A model generated the notes under the pieces. That model ran no database searches, was not told where the DNA came from, and worked only from the letters and a program-made list of their open reading frames with translations. Made by a program: the position numbers and the translations under genes. 60,368 nucleotides of DNA from Perkinsus olseni (lineage: Eukaryota > Perkinsozoa > Perkinsida): assembly GCA_013115125.1 (NCBI GenBank), contig JABANN010000154.1, positions 1-60,368 of the forward strand. Direction: 5' to 3'. How positions within the stretch are numbered: position 1 is the stretch's first letter; every line of letters starts with the position of its first letter. Below, piece after piece: positions 44,004 to 54,392 of the stretch.

Positions 44004-45740
44004 CTAAAGATTTCTTTTCACGGCGGATTCCTTGACAGCATCATCATCCGCTACTCGCACCTCAATCTCATCGAAGTTCAGTTGTATGAGCGGTGACTTC
44101 ATCTCAGCTTTCGACCCACGAATTAGATTTGAGCATTGAAGAGCTGAAGAGGCAAGGGCAACACTAGACGTGTGCAGTATCACCTCAGCTCGCTCCTACG
44201 ATCTTACCCTGGCATTCCCTCAAGCCCCCCATCTCATCAAGACGACCTGTGAACTTCCACGCCTCAGTACCGTACCTGAGGGATCAGACGTTCACAACTA
44301 ATCTCAGCTACACGGAGGCGGATAATCGGACAACCGAGATGTCCTCAAAAAACAAAACTCTCCCCTTCAGTGGAGACTGGGACGAGGGAGGTGAGACCAC
44401 AGGTGAATAGCATCCCCTCAGTACGATGTTGCTGCACGGTCGAGAGCCAGCCGCGTATTCTGTGTCCGCTGGGCATGCACGCCTTCAATTATCGGCCCCC
44501 GCTGCTCCAAGTCACCGTCTTCTTTCGAGAACAGAGGGTCTCCACGCAGAATTGATAATATATCCTATAGGCATCCGAGCATCAACCATTTCCCAAGGAT
44601 TCCTCTCCAGGGTCACAGAAGGCATCACCTGATCCATCAATCCCTCCCCGTCATCTTCGAGCTCATCCTTGTCCCGTCGCTTCCTCTTCTTCCGCCCTGA
44701 GGATACGTCAAATCGTGTTGAACAAATCTCAACACGAGACGCCCACACATACTCGAGCCCAGTCCGAGAGGTCGCTCTACCGGAAGAATCACACCACGGA
44801 AAGAGGAGCTCGTTGATGATGAATAGACCAGCAGAGCCGTGTGGCCATTGAGACAATGCATTACCTTTTCCCCGACCATTCTCGCCCTTAGCCTGGCTGT
44901 CCTGCACTTCCGGGTGGAGACTTCTGAAGGCCAAGTGAAACTCCTGAACGACCGATTGATCTTCGCTCGTTCGCTGCAACGTCGATGATGACCTCTTCTA
45001 AAACCCTGAGGGCCGTCTCCTTGTCCTGCAGGGATGCCTTGCCCTCCGACATCATATCGTGTAAGACGTCTACGAGACACTGTCCAATCTGATCACCACC
45101 CAGGGGGGTACTGAGGCGAGGTCAGGTCGACAAAGAAGGGTATTACCTGCGTATGATGATAAATCCTGGGTATCCCTCCTGAGATGGTGGTGAGGTCCAC
45201 ACCTTCCGTATCATCAGCGCCATCGATGTTCGAGAAATGGAGAGGCTCTACGATAGCAACAACCCAAACCGTGACGTTGCGCGAGCCTAGCGTAATAGGG
45301 GAGTGAGGCCATACAGTCCACCGAGAGTAACATAACACTTGGAATTCCCATATCTCTCTGTGGTAAGTAAAAACCGAGAGAAAAGCGAGGACATCCTCAG
45401 ACGGCTGATGGTCTCTACTGAAGGGCTCAATCAGTAAGTGGAACGCAGGCATCTCAAAGTGTTTTCCGGCGTAGTCCCGCGGTAGCTATACCCGAGTCCA
45501 GCAGCTCCGTGTTGGTGAGCAACAACTCCCGCTCCTCCGACGAGCTCATGCTGCTGATGGACTCCTCGTCATCACCATCATCATTTGACACATCCTCTGA
45601 GAAATCATCCGTTACAGCCCTCCCAGGAATCTATTCAAGCTTCTCATTTTACCGCTCTCCGTCTCGGCTATCTTCCCAGCTGGGGCGCTGCTACTACTAC
45701 TGCTTGCCACTCCATCTCTTGTAGCCGACTTCTGTGGCAT
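44004..45740 (-). CDS. Uncharacterised multi-exon protein
   Basis: Family not recognised. Likely start MPQKSATRDGVASSSSSSAP at 45740, then across an intron EDVSNDDGDDEESISSMSSS with ERELLLTNTELLDSG. Further exons read MPAFHLLIEPFSRDHQPSED with VLAFLSVFTYHREIWEFQ near 45390, NVTVWVVAIVEPLHFSNIDG near 45250, IGQCLVDVLHDMMSEGKASL with LRVLEEVIIDVAANERRSI near 45010, a basic stretch RKKRKRRDKDELEDDGEG near 44680, RNPWEMVDARMPIGYIINSA, YGTEAWKFTGRLDEMGGLRE near 44250 and MKSPLIQLNFDEIEVRVADD near 44080, stop 44004. The acidic Ser-rich head and basic middle suggest a nuclear protein. Several exon joins, especially near 45480, are unresolved. Confidence 0.5.
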
Positions 45741-46260
45741 AGGAAGAGCCCAAACTACAACGCAAAGATACGTCGATTCTGTTTCTAGCCATGAGCGAGA
45801 TAAGATACCAGATTAGGGAAGAATAGTGAAAACTTCAAACTCAACACCAATCAGCTTCACACTACCCTAAAAACTGTCTCTAAAAGTATCATCATCTCAG
45901 AGGTTGTTACACTACCAAAAACGCACTCAGAGATTCTAACCATCGTCATGACAACCACGGAACCTGGCTCTGAGCAGGTTGCCTACGACAATCACGAGAC
46001 GAAAAGATACCTCTAGTGGATAAAACAGAGCGGCAATCATATGAGTAGTGGCTTCGACAGCCACACGTAGTAGTGCTTCAGTCGCTCAACCAACGTGACT
46101 CCACGTCTTCTACCAACCACTCAATGATGTCCTCTACATCAACTGTGATCCCTAGTAGCGATCATTGAACACTACTACAGATTGTACCAATGAAAAAATG
46201 ATAAACGACTACTACCGATTTCAGGACAAGTTTTCCCCCTTTTACAATCAGATTCTCGCA
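45741..46260. other. Intergenic region, no gene recognised
   Basis: About 520 bp upstream of the uncharacterised minus-strand gene and downstream of the IF1-like gene stop. It is AT-richer than its neighbours, with short A runs. No coding segment or RNA gene is supported. Confidence 0.4.
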
Positions 46261-46915
46261 CTAAGCCTTGGCCTCCGCCGCCTTGGCTTCCCTCACACTA
46301 GCCTTCTTCTCTTCCGCAATGAGCTGGACGAGGTCCTCTAATAGTGGAGGGTTCGCCGTTGGTGGGATGCCGTTCTGAAGATGGAGAACATTACCAGGGA
46401 TGCGGTCGCTTTCATTTACCTGTATGAACAGCATTTTCACCTTGTCCTGGATAGAGCTCCCTGTGTGCACTGGCTGAGGAAGAAACACCATGTAAAATTC
46501 ACGAGATCAAAAACTCCAGTGGGTGTGGAAAGGGAAGCGGAAGAAAGTATTACTGATCTCTGAAGGTCTCGGTCGACCTCGATCTCCGGGTTGTCCTCTA
46601 AAATCTTCTTCAATAGCGCCTCTGAAACATCCCCAGAGAACTTGCAGTAGCTCATTTCGATTTGACGACTTGTTTTGCATCTAACGCGGTTCGACCTATG
46701 ATTCCAGTCAAGGCTTACCGTCCTGTTGTGAGAAATATATATTCTCAGCTGCTCTTTCACGTTCGTTCATCATCTTTATGCCAGTAAACGTCGCCTGAAG
46801 CAACAGCGTCCGTCCCGTCACCGGCGTCCAGTCTCGTCCAACTTACCCTGCTGTTAAACGAATAGCGACGGCTCGATCTCTCCAATGAATTGGAAGCACG
46901 ACGGATGGCCAGCAT
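46261..46915 (-). CDS. IF1-like mitochondrial ATP synthase inhibitor with C-terminal extension
   Basis: Five short exons join in frame. The leader MLAIRRASNSLERSSRRYSF is Arg/Ser-rich with no acidic residue before position 12, a good mitochondrial presequence. After it comes MMNERERAAENIYFSQQDEA, continuing into LLKKILEDNPEIEVDRD. The REr-AAEn-YF-QQDE-LL-K pattern is that of the IF1/IATP family, whose helix blocks the F1 motor when it runs in reverse. Unlike ordinary IF1, the protein goes on through SSIQDKVKMLFIQ and NPPLLEDLVQLIAEEKKASV to a Lys/Ala/Glu-rich end, AKAAEAKA, giving about 100 residues. No His-rich pH switch stands out. The family call rests on a short motif. Confidence 0.6.
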
Positions 46916-47108
46916 CGAGAAAGGGAAAACCAGAGAGTTTAATAGGAGGTAGTAGCACCGCTGAAGATGAGGGTAAACATCAGTCACACAAGGTCACCTT
47001 GGGAAAGATGCTCAACCGTCCTCTTTGGTGGAGCGCATAGTTTTTAGCGCTCGCCCTAAAATCAGCGTGAGCTCGAAAGTTCCTTAAACTGAGCGGATTG
47101 CTGTTGGG
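46916..47108. promoter_or_regulatory. Divergent promoter region, IF1-like / kinase gene
   Basis: Only 193 bp lie between the minus-strand IF1-like start and the plus-strand start at 47109, so this must carry elements for both. No named element is visible. Confidence 0.4.
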
Positions 47109-50100
47109 ATGTACGCACCGCGGGGCTACCCCTCCCGGCCCTCATCCCAGGGCCTACGATACTACAGGAGGGCTTCTAGGAGTCCACCAACGCTTGGTGG
47201 GCTCCCCTTGGATGCAGAAAGAAGGGAAGCATTGGCGTTGAGAAATAGGAAACCGCCTGGTGAGAGCCTGCTGGAAGAGGATACTGGAGAATGATATCTT
47301 CGTTTGAGCAGATGATGATAACAAGGCGCGAGATAGACCCGCCACCTCTGCTGGGGTTCCTAGAAGAGAAGGCTGGGAAGGGATCCTCGGTAGGACCCAG
47401 TCCACTAGGATGGCGTTATGATTCTCGATATTCAGAGGCTAAGGCGGAGGAGTCCCCCAGAGGCGGCTCCAGACCTAGCAGTGCTACCCCCGCTGTGGGC
47501 CAACTCAGGAGGGTAAAGGGGAAGCCACCTTTGGATACTGGGATGGCAGGGTTGAGACTGAGGAGTGAGTGGATGCATCGAGGATGCCGGGGGATTTTTC
47601 GCTTTTTCAATCAGATCAAGGGCGAGCCAGCTCAGCCGGGCTACGGACTGCCCATGCGGCGGGTATCCGTTTCCCCTCGCCAATGGTTCAGGGTCGCAAG
47701 CCGAGGGATACCGCCACTCAAGCGACTACCAAAGTGGCGGGGTTCAGCGATTATTGGCGTTTCCTCAATCACAGAAAGGATGCTATCGAACATCAAGTAG
47801 GTTGAAGAGTTCGCTTGTCATCACCCAGTCGCAGTTAGTGTCTTCTTAGGTAGCCCGATTACACCACAGAATAGATAACGAAAGACCTCGGCCAACTCCT
47901 GCCAGACCTGAAACTCCTCTGTAGTATCATTTAGCTTCAACGGTCTCGAGTGGCGTAATTCAACAGCCCCAACTCCTGTTCTTCTTCTAGTCGCCCACCG
48001 ATGGTTGTGGGCAGCAAGCTGCATCGACGCTCAGAAGGATCTAATGGAATCACCGCAGATCGAGCTGGTGATGTTGGTCAGAAAGGCAAGCCTGATGGAG
48101 AGGAAGTAATAGGGCAGTGTGAGGTATTCTCTGGCATGTGAGCTCCTCTATGGACTAGTGGGTGTTTTCAATGAGAGCTGGATACAAACCACTATGTAGA
48201 GCGTTCTATGCCAACGGTGGGGCTACTGTTTCTGGGAGCTGTGTGACTGGCTGTCGTATCCTCGCCCGTGGGATGCTCTAGGCGAGTCATCAACTTTTAG
48301 GTGTCCAAGCCAGTAGAGGAGAGGAGGGGTGATGAGAGGGGGGAGGCTGAAGAACGGTGAGAGAGGTGCTCGTGTATTGAGATAGGATGAGCCTTCAGGC
48401 CTATGTCTCCTAAGGGGGAGTCTCATACGCTTCATGGGAATACTGATGGCTCTAAGGAGGTAGTGCTGATGGAAAGCGAGTCCGGGTATCGGAGTATGTT
48501 TTAGTTCTCTCGGCACCAGCGATCAACAACGGCCGAAGTTCCTGTCCCTACTGAGCTGCATTCCTACATTCGGAACGCACTTAACCAAGCCCGTCCATCG
48601 ACCTCTCCCGCTGTCCACGGAGGGAATGGCCATACAGACCTGTCGCCCGTGGAGGGTAACGGACGGCGACATCATCGAACAGGAAGAGGAAAGCTCGGCA
48701 CGATCCTTGAGGACTATCAGGTAGAGAAGTGAAACGAAACTCTCGGAGAGATGGCTCAGTGAACGAGAACGTTAACTTTCAGCTTGGGAGATCAGTCGGC
48801 CAGGGTGCGTATGCGACTGTTCGGCTAGCGCATCACACGCCCACAGCGACGAATGTGGCTGTAAAGGTGGGTGGCGGAGCAAACTCGGGCGCGACTTGTA
48901 ACTAGAGCTGATCTGCCAGGCGTATGATAAAGTGAAGCTTCTGGATCCGCAGAAGAGGAAGGGTGTCAAGCGGGAGATCAAACTGTTAGAGCGAATGTCT
49001 CATCCGAACATTATCCGGTTCTACGATGCGTTGGATTCGACTCGTCAAATTCTGATAGTCACCGAGTAAGGTCGTCCTTTTGCGGGCCGCAGCCTTCCGT
49101 AGTGACTGCTAGGTATGTTGGCGGCGGCTCTCTGCATTCCCTCCTAAAGCGAAGGCCTGGCCGCCGACTCGATGAGTCCACTGCGGGGAGAATATTCTTA
49201 CAAGTTGCGCAGGGTGTCAAGTACATGCATGATAGATGCATCATCCATAGGTACGGAATTGCCACGAAGGTTGTCCTCATCGTCGTATCGAAACTTTTCG
49301 CTCAGAGACTTGAAGCTCGAGAACATCCTTGTTGTCGGCCATGCCCATGAGTCCTTCACGCAGGACGGCGTCGAAGGGTTTGCTTGCGGCCGGGGAAGAT
49401 CATTGTCGACTAGAACAGGAGGGGCTGAGAGAGGTCTCATCACGAAGTCGAGGCATGCTCCCTTCCCCCCGCAGGTGAGGTGCATTAGGGACTTTACTTG
49501 CAACGGAGCGGAAATATCAGAAAAAGGGCGCGCCCGGAATTGAACCGAGGACCTGCTGATCTGCAGTCAGCCGCTCTACCGCTGAGCTACACACCCTCCG
49601 ATGAAAACGGGTTGATTCTGGCACGGGTCCATCATCCCAGCTCATGTCAGATGCAGGCAAACGGGGAGCTTCCGAGCTCTGATTGCACCTATCAAGTGAC
49701 TGGTCCTCAGATCAAGATAATTGATTTCGGTTTTAGTACCATCGTTCCACCGGGCAAGAAGATTAAGGTGAGCTCCCTACGGCCACTGGACTTGCCCCAC
49801 GGGCTTGCAAATCCTTAGCACTTAGGTTTTCTGCGGTACTCCTTCATACATGGCGCCTGAGATAGTGCAGAAGCGAGAGTTTCACGGAACCTGCGCGGAC
49901 ATCTGGGCATTGGGAATCCTCCTGCACACGTTCCTGGCCGGATGTTTTCCTTTCAAGGCATGCTCTGATATCCCACTAGCAACCTCTGCGATGGGTGCGT
50001 ATTGTTCAGGGCCCCACTGATAAGGAGTTGTACAAGAAGATAGCTCGCGGAGTTTTCCAAGTTCCGAGCCACATCTCGGACAAGGCGCAGTCGCTCATGT

Positions 50101-50504
50101 GTCGGCTGTTACGAAAAGAAGCGGATAAGCGGCCACCGATCCACGTAAGCATCGCGACTCAATAGCCGGTTGTTACGATGGCGGCGGCAAAAGGCATAGC
50201 ACTTTAGGATGTCGTGCATGCGACCTGGCTCCAACATCTTCTCACTGATGATCTCGATGACGAGGATAGCAGTAGTTTGCTCTGCACGAGTGGAGGCATC
50301 GAGACCAATGCCTCGACCAGCGCTACCGGAGGAGGACTCGGTAGCTCTACCACTACATGTGAGTTGCAACGTGATTCAAGAGAACAGACGCACTATAAAC
50401 CATTTCAGGGACACCGACTAGGAAGAGGGCCAAGAGTGAGGAGCGAGTTCCTATCCGAGGATCAGGTGGGAAACATGGTGCAACACTTCGCTACTGTTCA
50501 GTGA
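47109..50504 (+). CDS. Ser/Thr protein kinase (CAMK-like)
   Basis: The N-terminal exons are basic and disordered (MYAPRGYPSRPSSQGLRYYR at 47109; FSDYWRFLNHRKDAIEHQV joined to ARLHHRIDNERPRP; VPTELHSYIRNALNQARPST near 48570); their attachment to the kinase is inferred. The kinase domain is complete: NFQLGRSVGQGAYATVRLAH near 48800, NVAVK with the ATP-binding Lys, LLDPQKRKGVKREIKLLERM, SHPNIIRFYDAL, GVKYMHDRCIIHRDLKLEN split by an intron near 49250, KIIDFGFSTIVPPGKK near 49730, FCGTPSYMAPEIVQKREFHG near 49850, ADIWALGILLHTFLAGCFPF, and KRPPIHDVVHATWLQHLL near 50210. HRD, DFG and APE are all intact, so it should be active. The pattern fits the CAMK/SNF1/MARK branch. A Ser/Thr/Gly-rich tail ends at 50504. 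Intron 49475-49650 holds tRNA-Cys. Confidence 0.85.
49521..49525 (-). terminator. Pol III T-run terminator of tRNA-Cys
   Basis: The minus strand reads GCCC followed by five T directly at the tRNA 3' end; the first T doubles as the discriminator. A run of four or more T is the standard RNA polymerase III stop. Confidence 0.75.
49525..49596 (-). tRNA. tRNA-Cys (GCA)
   Basis: 72 nt including the discriminator, with no intron. Acceptor GGGTGTG pairs with CGCGCCC, allowing G-U wobbles. The anticodon stem CTGAC around loop TGCAGAT gives anticodon GCA, and T loop TTCAATT is canonical. The discriminator is U73, the expected cysteine identity base. It is antisense within intron 49475-49650 of the kinase gene. 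Confidence 0.95.
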
Positions 50505-51431
50505 ATACCAACTTCAGGTCTGACCGCCGTGAATGCTGGGCGCCCATCAACTTCACATCGACGGGGAGCTCGAGGAATATCACCGAGCAAATTGACCGAA
50601 GATGACGCCATCGCAAAACTGGTGAGGCTGTCCTGATGCTGTGATGATGGCGTTTGACCGCATTCTCTGCGCATAGGAGCGGCTCGGCTACAACAGGGAT
50701 GAGATACTTCTGCAAATCAGGGATGGGAACTCTCATCTCTCCAAGTTGTATCACAGATTCCTCCTGGTAGCAACTAGGGCGTGCCTCTTCCTCGTTCCCC
50801 AACTCCTCCTCCCCTTCCTTCAGTCGATGAATACGTGAGGCGATAGGGCCCTAATTGCCTCATGATGAGCTGATGTTCTTGGCATTTACCAGAGTCAGTC
50901 GATGTATCTTGCTGTTCGAGATGATTATTATCATGATCAGTGTAGCATTGCTCCCACATTATCATGTGCTGTTGTACGACTTCCCAATCCGTGTCGAGTG
51001 CCCAGGCTCAATCTGAGAGGAAGAACTAGGAGGAGTTGCCGAAACATCTGAGCCAGCAACACTAAGTGGCCTAATGAGGTACTCCACAACTCAACATACT
51101 GGGAATATCGAGACTTCGAAGTAGTGGTGGTGGCCTGTATTGGAAGGCCGTGTTCATCAACTTCAATACCACACGCCTTGTAGACGGCGTCGAACTCCTC
51201 TCTGCTCATCTTCTGCTTCCCACCGATCATACGCTCGATGACCCCGTCAGAGACCCCATCGCCAAGGAGCCTCTTCAAAGATCCAGCTGTTATGTACTCA
51301 TCATCACCGTCGTCCTTCAATTGCGTCCACAACCAGTCGGTGGGGGAGGAGGGAGGATGAGGGGAGGGGTCTTCCTCGGCATCTTCCGAAGATATTGATG
51401 ACGTAGAGGAAACTTCAATGATTGAAGACAT
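50491..51431 (-). CDS. EF-hand-like small protein
   Basis: Start ATG at 51431 (MSSIIEVSSTSSISSEDAEE), then TDWLWTQLKDDGDDEYITAG with SLKRLLGDGVSDGVIERM and GGKQKMSREEFDAVYKACGI. The spacing (DDGDDEYI ... helix ... KMSREEFDAV) resembles a pair of degenerate EF-hands of the ciliary or calmodulin-like kind, but calcium ligands are incomplete. After a splice (acceptor near 51005), DTDWEVVQQHMIMWEQCYTD with HDNNHLEQQDT follows. The last exon reads MRVPIPDLQKYLIPVVAEPL and ends FTEQ at 50491, overlapping the stop of the kinase gene on the other strand. Family uncertain. The start is preceded by a 28-bp tandem duplication. Confidence 0.55.
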
Positions 51432-51474
51432 GTTGATCGTAGATAATGATTGAAGACATGTTGATCGTAGATAG
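51419..51474. repeat. 28-bp direct tandem duplication at a start codon
   Basis: Two copies of a 28-bp unit beginning ATTGAAGACATGTTGATC, the second differing by one base near its end (ATAATG versus ATAGTG). On the minus strand each copy carries an ATG followed by the same codons. The downstream one is the probable start of the EF-hand-like gene; the upstream one is out of frame with it. Confidence 0.9.
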
Positions 51475-51890
51475 TGCAGCTTCAGTCCGATATCAATCTT
51501 CATCTTGCTCTCTTGGCCGGTCTTGCTATTATTCAACGCCTCAATGCGAGCATGGGTGAATTGATAGAATCGTGGTGATAGTCTTGGCGGGTCATCTTCT
51601 CTTGATTTTGTCAATCGGGGATGGCTGTTGTTTCTTCTGCTTGTTGTTCCGCCTCTTCTTCTCTGTCGTAACGCCTCTCTTCCGTCTCTTCCCAATTGCG
51701 AGTCCACGGGAGGGGTTGTAGGGAGTTCACCCTAACAGTCTTCGCCACTAGGGGTGCTTGATTCTGGGAAGAACATTGGATAGTGCAATGATAAAAAAAG
51801 AAATTCAAACGGGACGGAAGTGTCATCTTTACCCTTACCAGGAAAGTGTGATTCTTGTTAGGTCTGCTGCGACTATTACCCTTCCTTACC

Positions 51891-53680
51891 ATGAGCCAGC
51901 AGCAGCATCACCAACCAGCATCGAATAAGCGGACACAGCGGGAATGGGAAGACCCGTCAGGCAGCTGGAATAGATATGCTCGTAGTGGTGGGGGGTATGA
52001 AAATTGGGGGAAGGGTGGAGGGGGCTGGAGGCCTACAGGAGGCGGGAAAGGTGGAGGAGATCGTTATCACCATCATCACGCAGAGGAGGGTTCAAATTGG
52101 CGAGGATCCCCATCCTGGGGTAAAGGCGGCAGTAATAGCGCTTGGGATGATTCTTGGGGCAAAGGAAGCGGAGCGATGCGAGATCGTGCTTGGGGTGGTA
52201 AAGGTGATCATTGGGAAGGCGTTAGTGGCAAGGGTGGACGTCAATGGGGGGATAACCGCGAGAAGAACGAGATGAGTAGTTGGTCAGGGCCTGATCATGG
52301 CAAAGGGAAGGGAGGCTGGTCTGAAGGGAGGCAGTGGCACGAAGGAAAGGGATCGAGATGGGCAAGTAGTAATAGCAGTAGTACAAGCTCCCCTCGAGGA
52401 GGTAAAGGGGCAGCTAGACGGTCCCCGTCGAGACCACCGCAGGAGAGTGGATGGGACCAAGTTGATGATACTCATTCCTTCGATCTTACTGCTAATGATG
52501 CTGAGCACCAGCAGCCTGTAGCAGCTGCCGGACCTCCAGTGCAGAATGTTCCTCCTGCAGCGCCTCCTGGGGGAGGAGGGGCGTCGCCACCATCCTCATC
52601 GGGCAAAGGTGGTCCCCCTCGAGGTAAAGGTTTTGGTGGACCGTGGCCTCCAGCATTTCCACCGCCTGCTGGAGGAGCTCCTCCTGGAGGTAAAGGAAAG
52701 GGGGCCTGGCCTCCTGGGTCAGGGGGCTTCATGCCTCCTCCAAACCCTATGTTGTTGCCCTTCCTCGCTGGCAAGGGCCTTCAACAGATGAGGCTCAAAC
52801 AGCTGCAAATGCGGCAACAGGAGGCGAAGGAGAAATTGGAAAAAAAGAAATTTAACGCAGAGGAAAAGAAGAAGCATCTTGTTTTGATCGCCGAGGGCAT
52901 TGTGAAGCTGCTGATGGGAGTCGGTGGGGGCGCGAGGGAGCTGTCATTGGAGCTGCTCCCTGACGAATTCGAGAAGATGTTCGGGGTTCCCCTAGATGTC
53001 CGAGAGCACTTCCAGGAGAGCAGCCTTCTCCGCTTCGTGCAGAGGTTCGAGGCGATACCGTCTACCACTGATGAGAACGACCATACTAGGGTCGTGCCTA
53101 GGGCCCTCTTCCAGGTCTACTTTGACGGCTCTAGCTCCTGGCAGATACGATTGCACCCAGATGCCCCTTGCCCCCCTCCGAGTGATTACATAGAGTACGC
53201 TGCGGGGCAGGTGGCGAAGAGTCTGTTCGGTCCTCGACGGCCGCGGACTGTCATTAGACTGGAGAACAGCGTCCCTTTGCCACCGAGAGCGGCCGCGGCG
53301 GAGGCTAATGCTGGGGGCGCTGGAGATGTTAAGAATGAGAACATCGCTAATATTATGTCATTATTGGGGAGTATCACTGCGGCTGGTTCTTCTGGTAACA
53401 ACGAGGGAGGAGGTCAGGAAGGGGAGGGAGCCACTCTTTCACCATTGGGAGCTCCAGCGGCCCAACCTACTACCACAACGTTTGGGCTCAGCCCATCACC
53501 GGGCAGGGGCGGCGACACCTCAGGCCAGTCTCCGGTAGGAGATGCAGGAGCTCGAGGGAAGACCGGAGGCGGGAGTATGACGGCTAAGATCCGGGAGTTA
53601 CTGGCTAAACGCAAAGTAAGAGCCCCACCGAGATCGCACTGTGGATGTCTTTATCATCTCAGGCAAAGAAGGATGGGTAG
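51891..53680 (+). CDS. GKG-rich protein with LOTUS-like segment
   Basis: Start MSQQQHHQPASNKRTQREWE at 51891. The first 280 or so residues are disordered and dominated by repeated Gly-Lys-Gly with Trp (GKGGGGW, SWGKGSG, WGGKGDHW, GKGKGGW), then Pro/Gly/Ala-rich (PPGGKGKGAWPPGSGG). A charged helix LKQLQMRQQEAKEKLEKKKF leads into LVLIAEGIVKLLMGVGG and SLELLPDEFEKMFGVPLDVR with HFQESSLLRFVQRFEAI. The pattern (strand, helix, FG-PLD, helix ending LLRFVQRF) is like an OST-HTH/LOTUS domain, a fold that binds RNA G-quadruplexes or helicases. After a Ser/Gly linker and the helix MTAKIRELLAKRK, a 49-nt intron joins AKKDG and a stop at 53680. GKG-rich tracts suggest an RNA-binding or granule-forming protein. 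Confidence 0.7.
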
Positions 53681-54392
53681 AGAGATAAGGGAGATTGGCC
53701 GCCGTCGTCGTTGCCTTGCAGTAGTCACTAGCGTATTACCATTCTCTGCTACCTCCCCACTATTTTTAGTACCATTTCCACCTCCCCCGCCTCCATTACC
53801 GCGTTCAAGTCTGCTCAATTGCTACGATATACAGCTGTACCCTTTTTTTCCCTATGTCAGCCTTCCGTGCTAACGTGGCTATGACTATGATGCGCCACAC
53901 AAGGCCCCACTTGATGCCATGTACTAGGGTGTGGGGGAGTGTCAGCAGACGCTATTGTCGGTCTTCTTGCAGTCCTACCACGTACTGAGGGCGTGTCGGC
54001 AGTCACACAACTAACGCGACAACGCCAGGAGGTGGAGCCGAGGATTGTATGTCTGTCCCGGGGAGCTTCTGTGCCCCTATCATACAAGATCAATCAGGTG
54101 GGATGTCATCAGTTTTGTCCGGAGCCTTCTCGGAATGAATCCTGGCTGTTGTTCAGTACTCGACCCTCGACTACGATGACTATGGTCTGTCTATGCCCAA
54201 CAATGGCGGTCGGGTTGACAGTGTGGCGAGAGCGTAGAAGATGATGGTGATGCTGGCTGCCTCCCACAAGTGCTTTTATAAGTCTCCGATTGGACTTGTT
54301 GTGTTAGTTTAGTGGTACGAGGGTATCTTATTCTTCTCTGTGCGCGCTGGGGTTGAAGCCATCTGTACTAAGAGGTCGCCTCCTCCCTTCCA
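53681..54392. other. Intergenic region between GKG and GCFC genes
   Basis: About 710 bp on the side between two plus-strand genes. A pyrimidine-rich tract lies near 53770-53810. No coding exon or RNA gene can be supported here. Confidence 0.4.
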
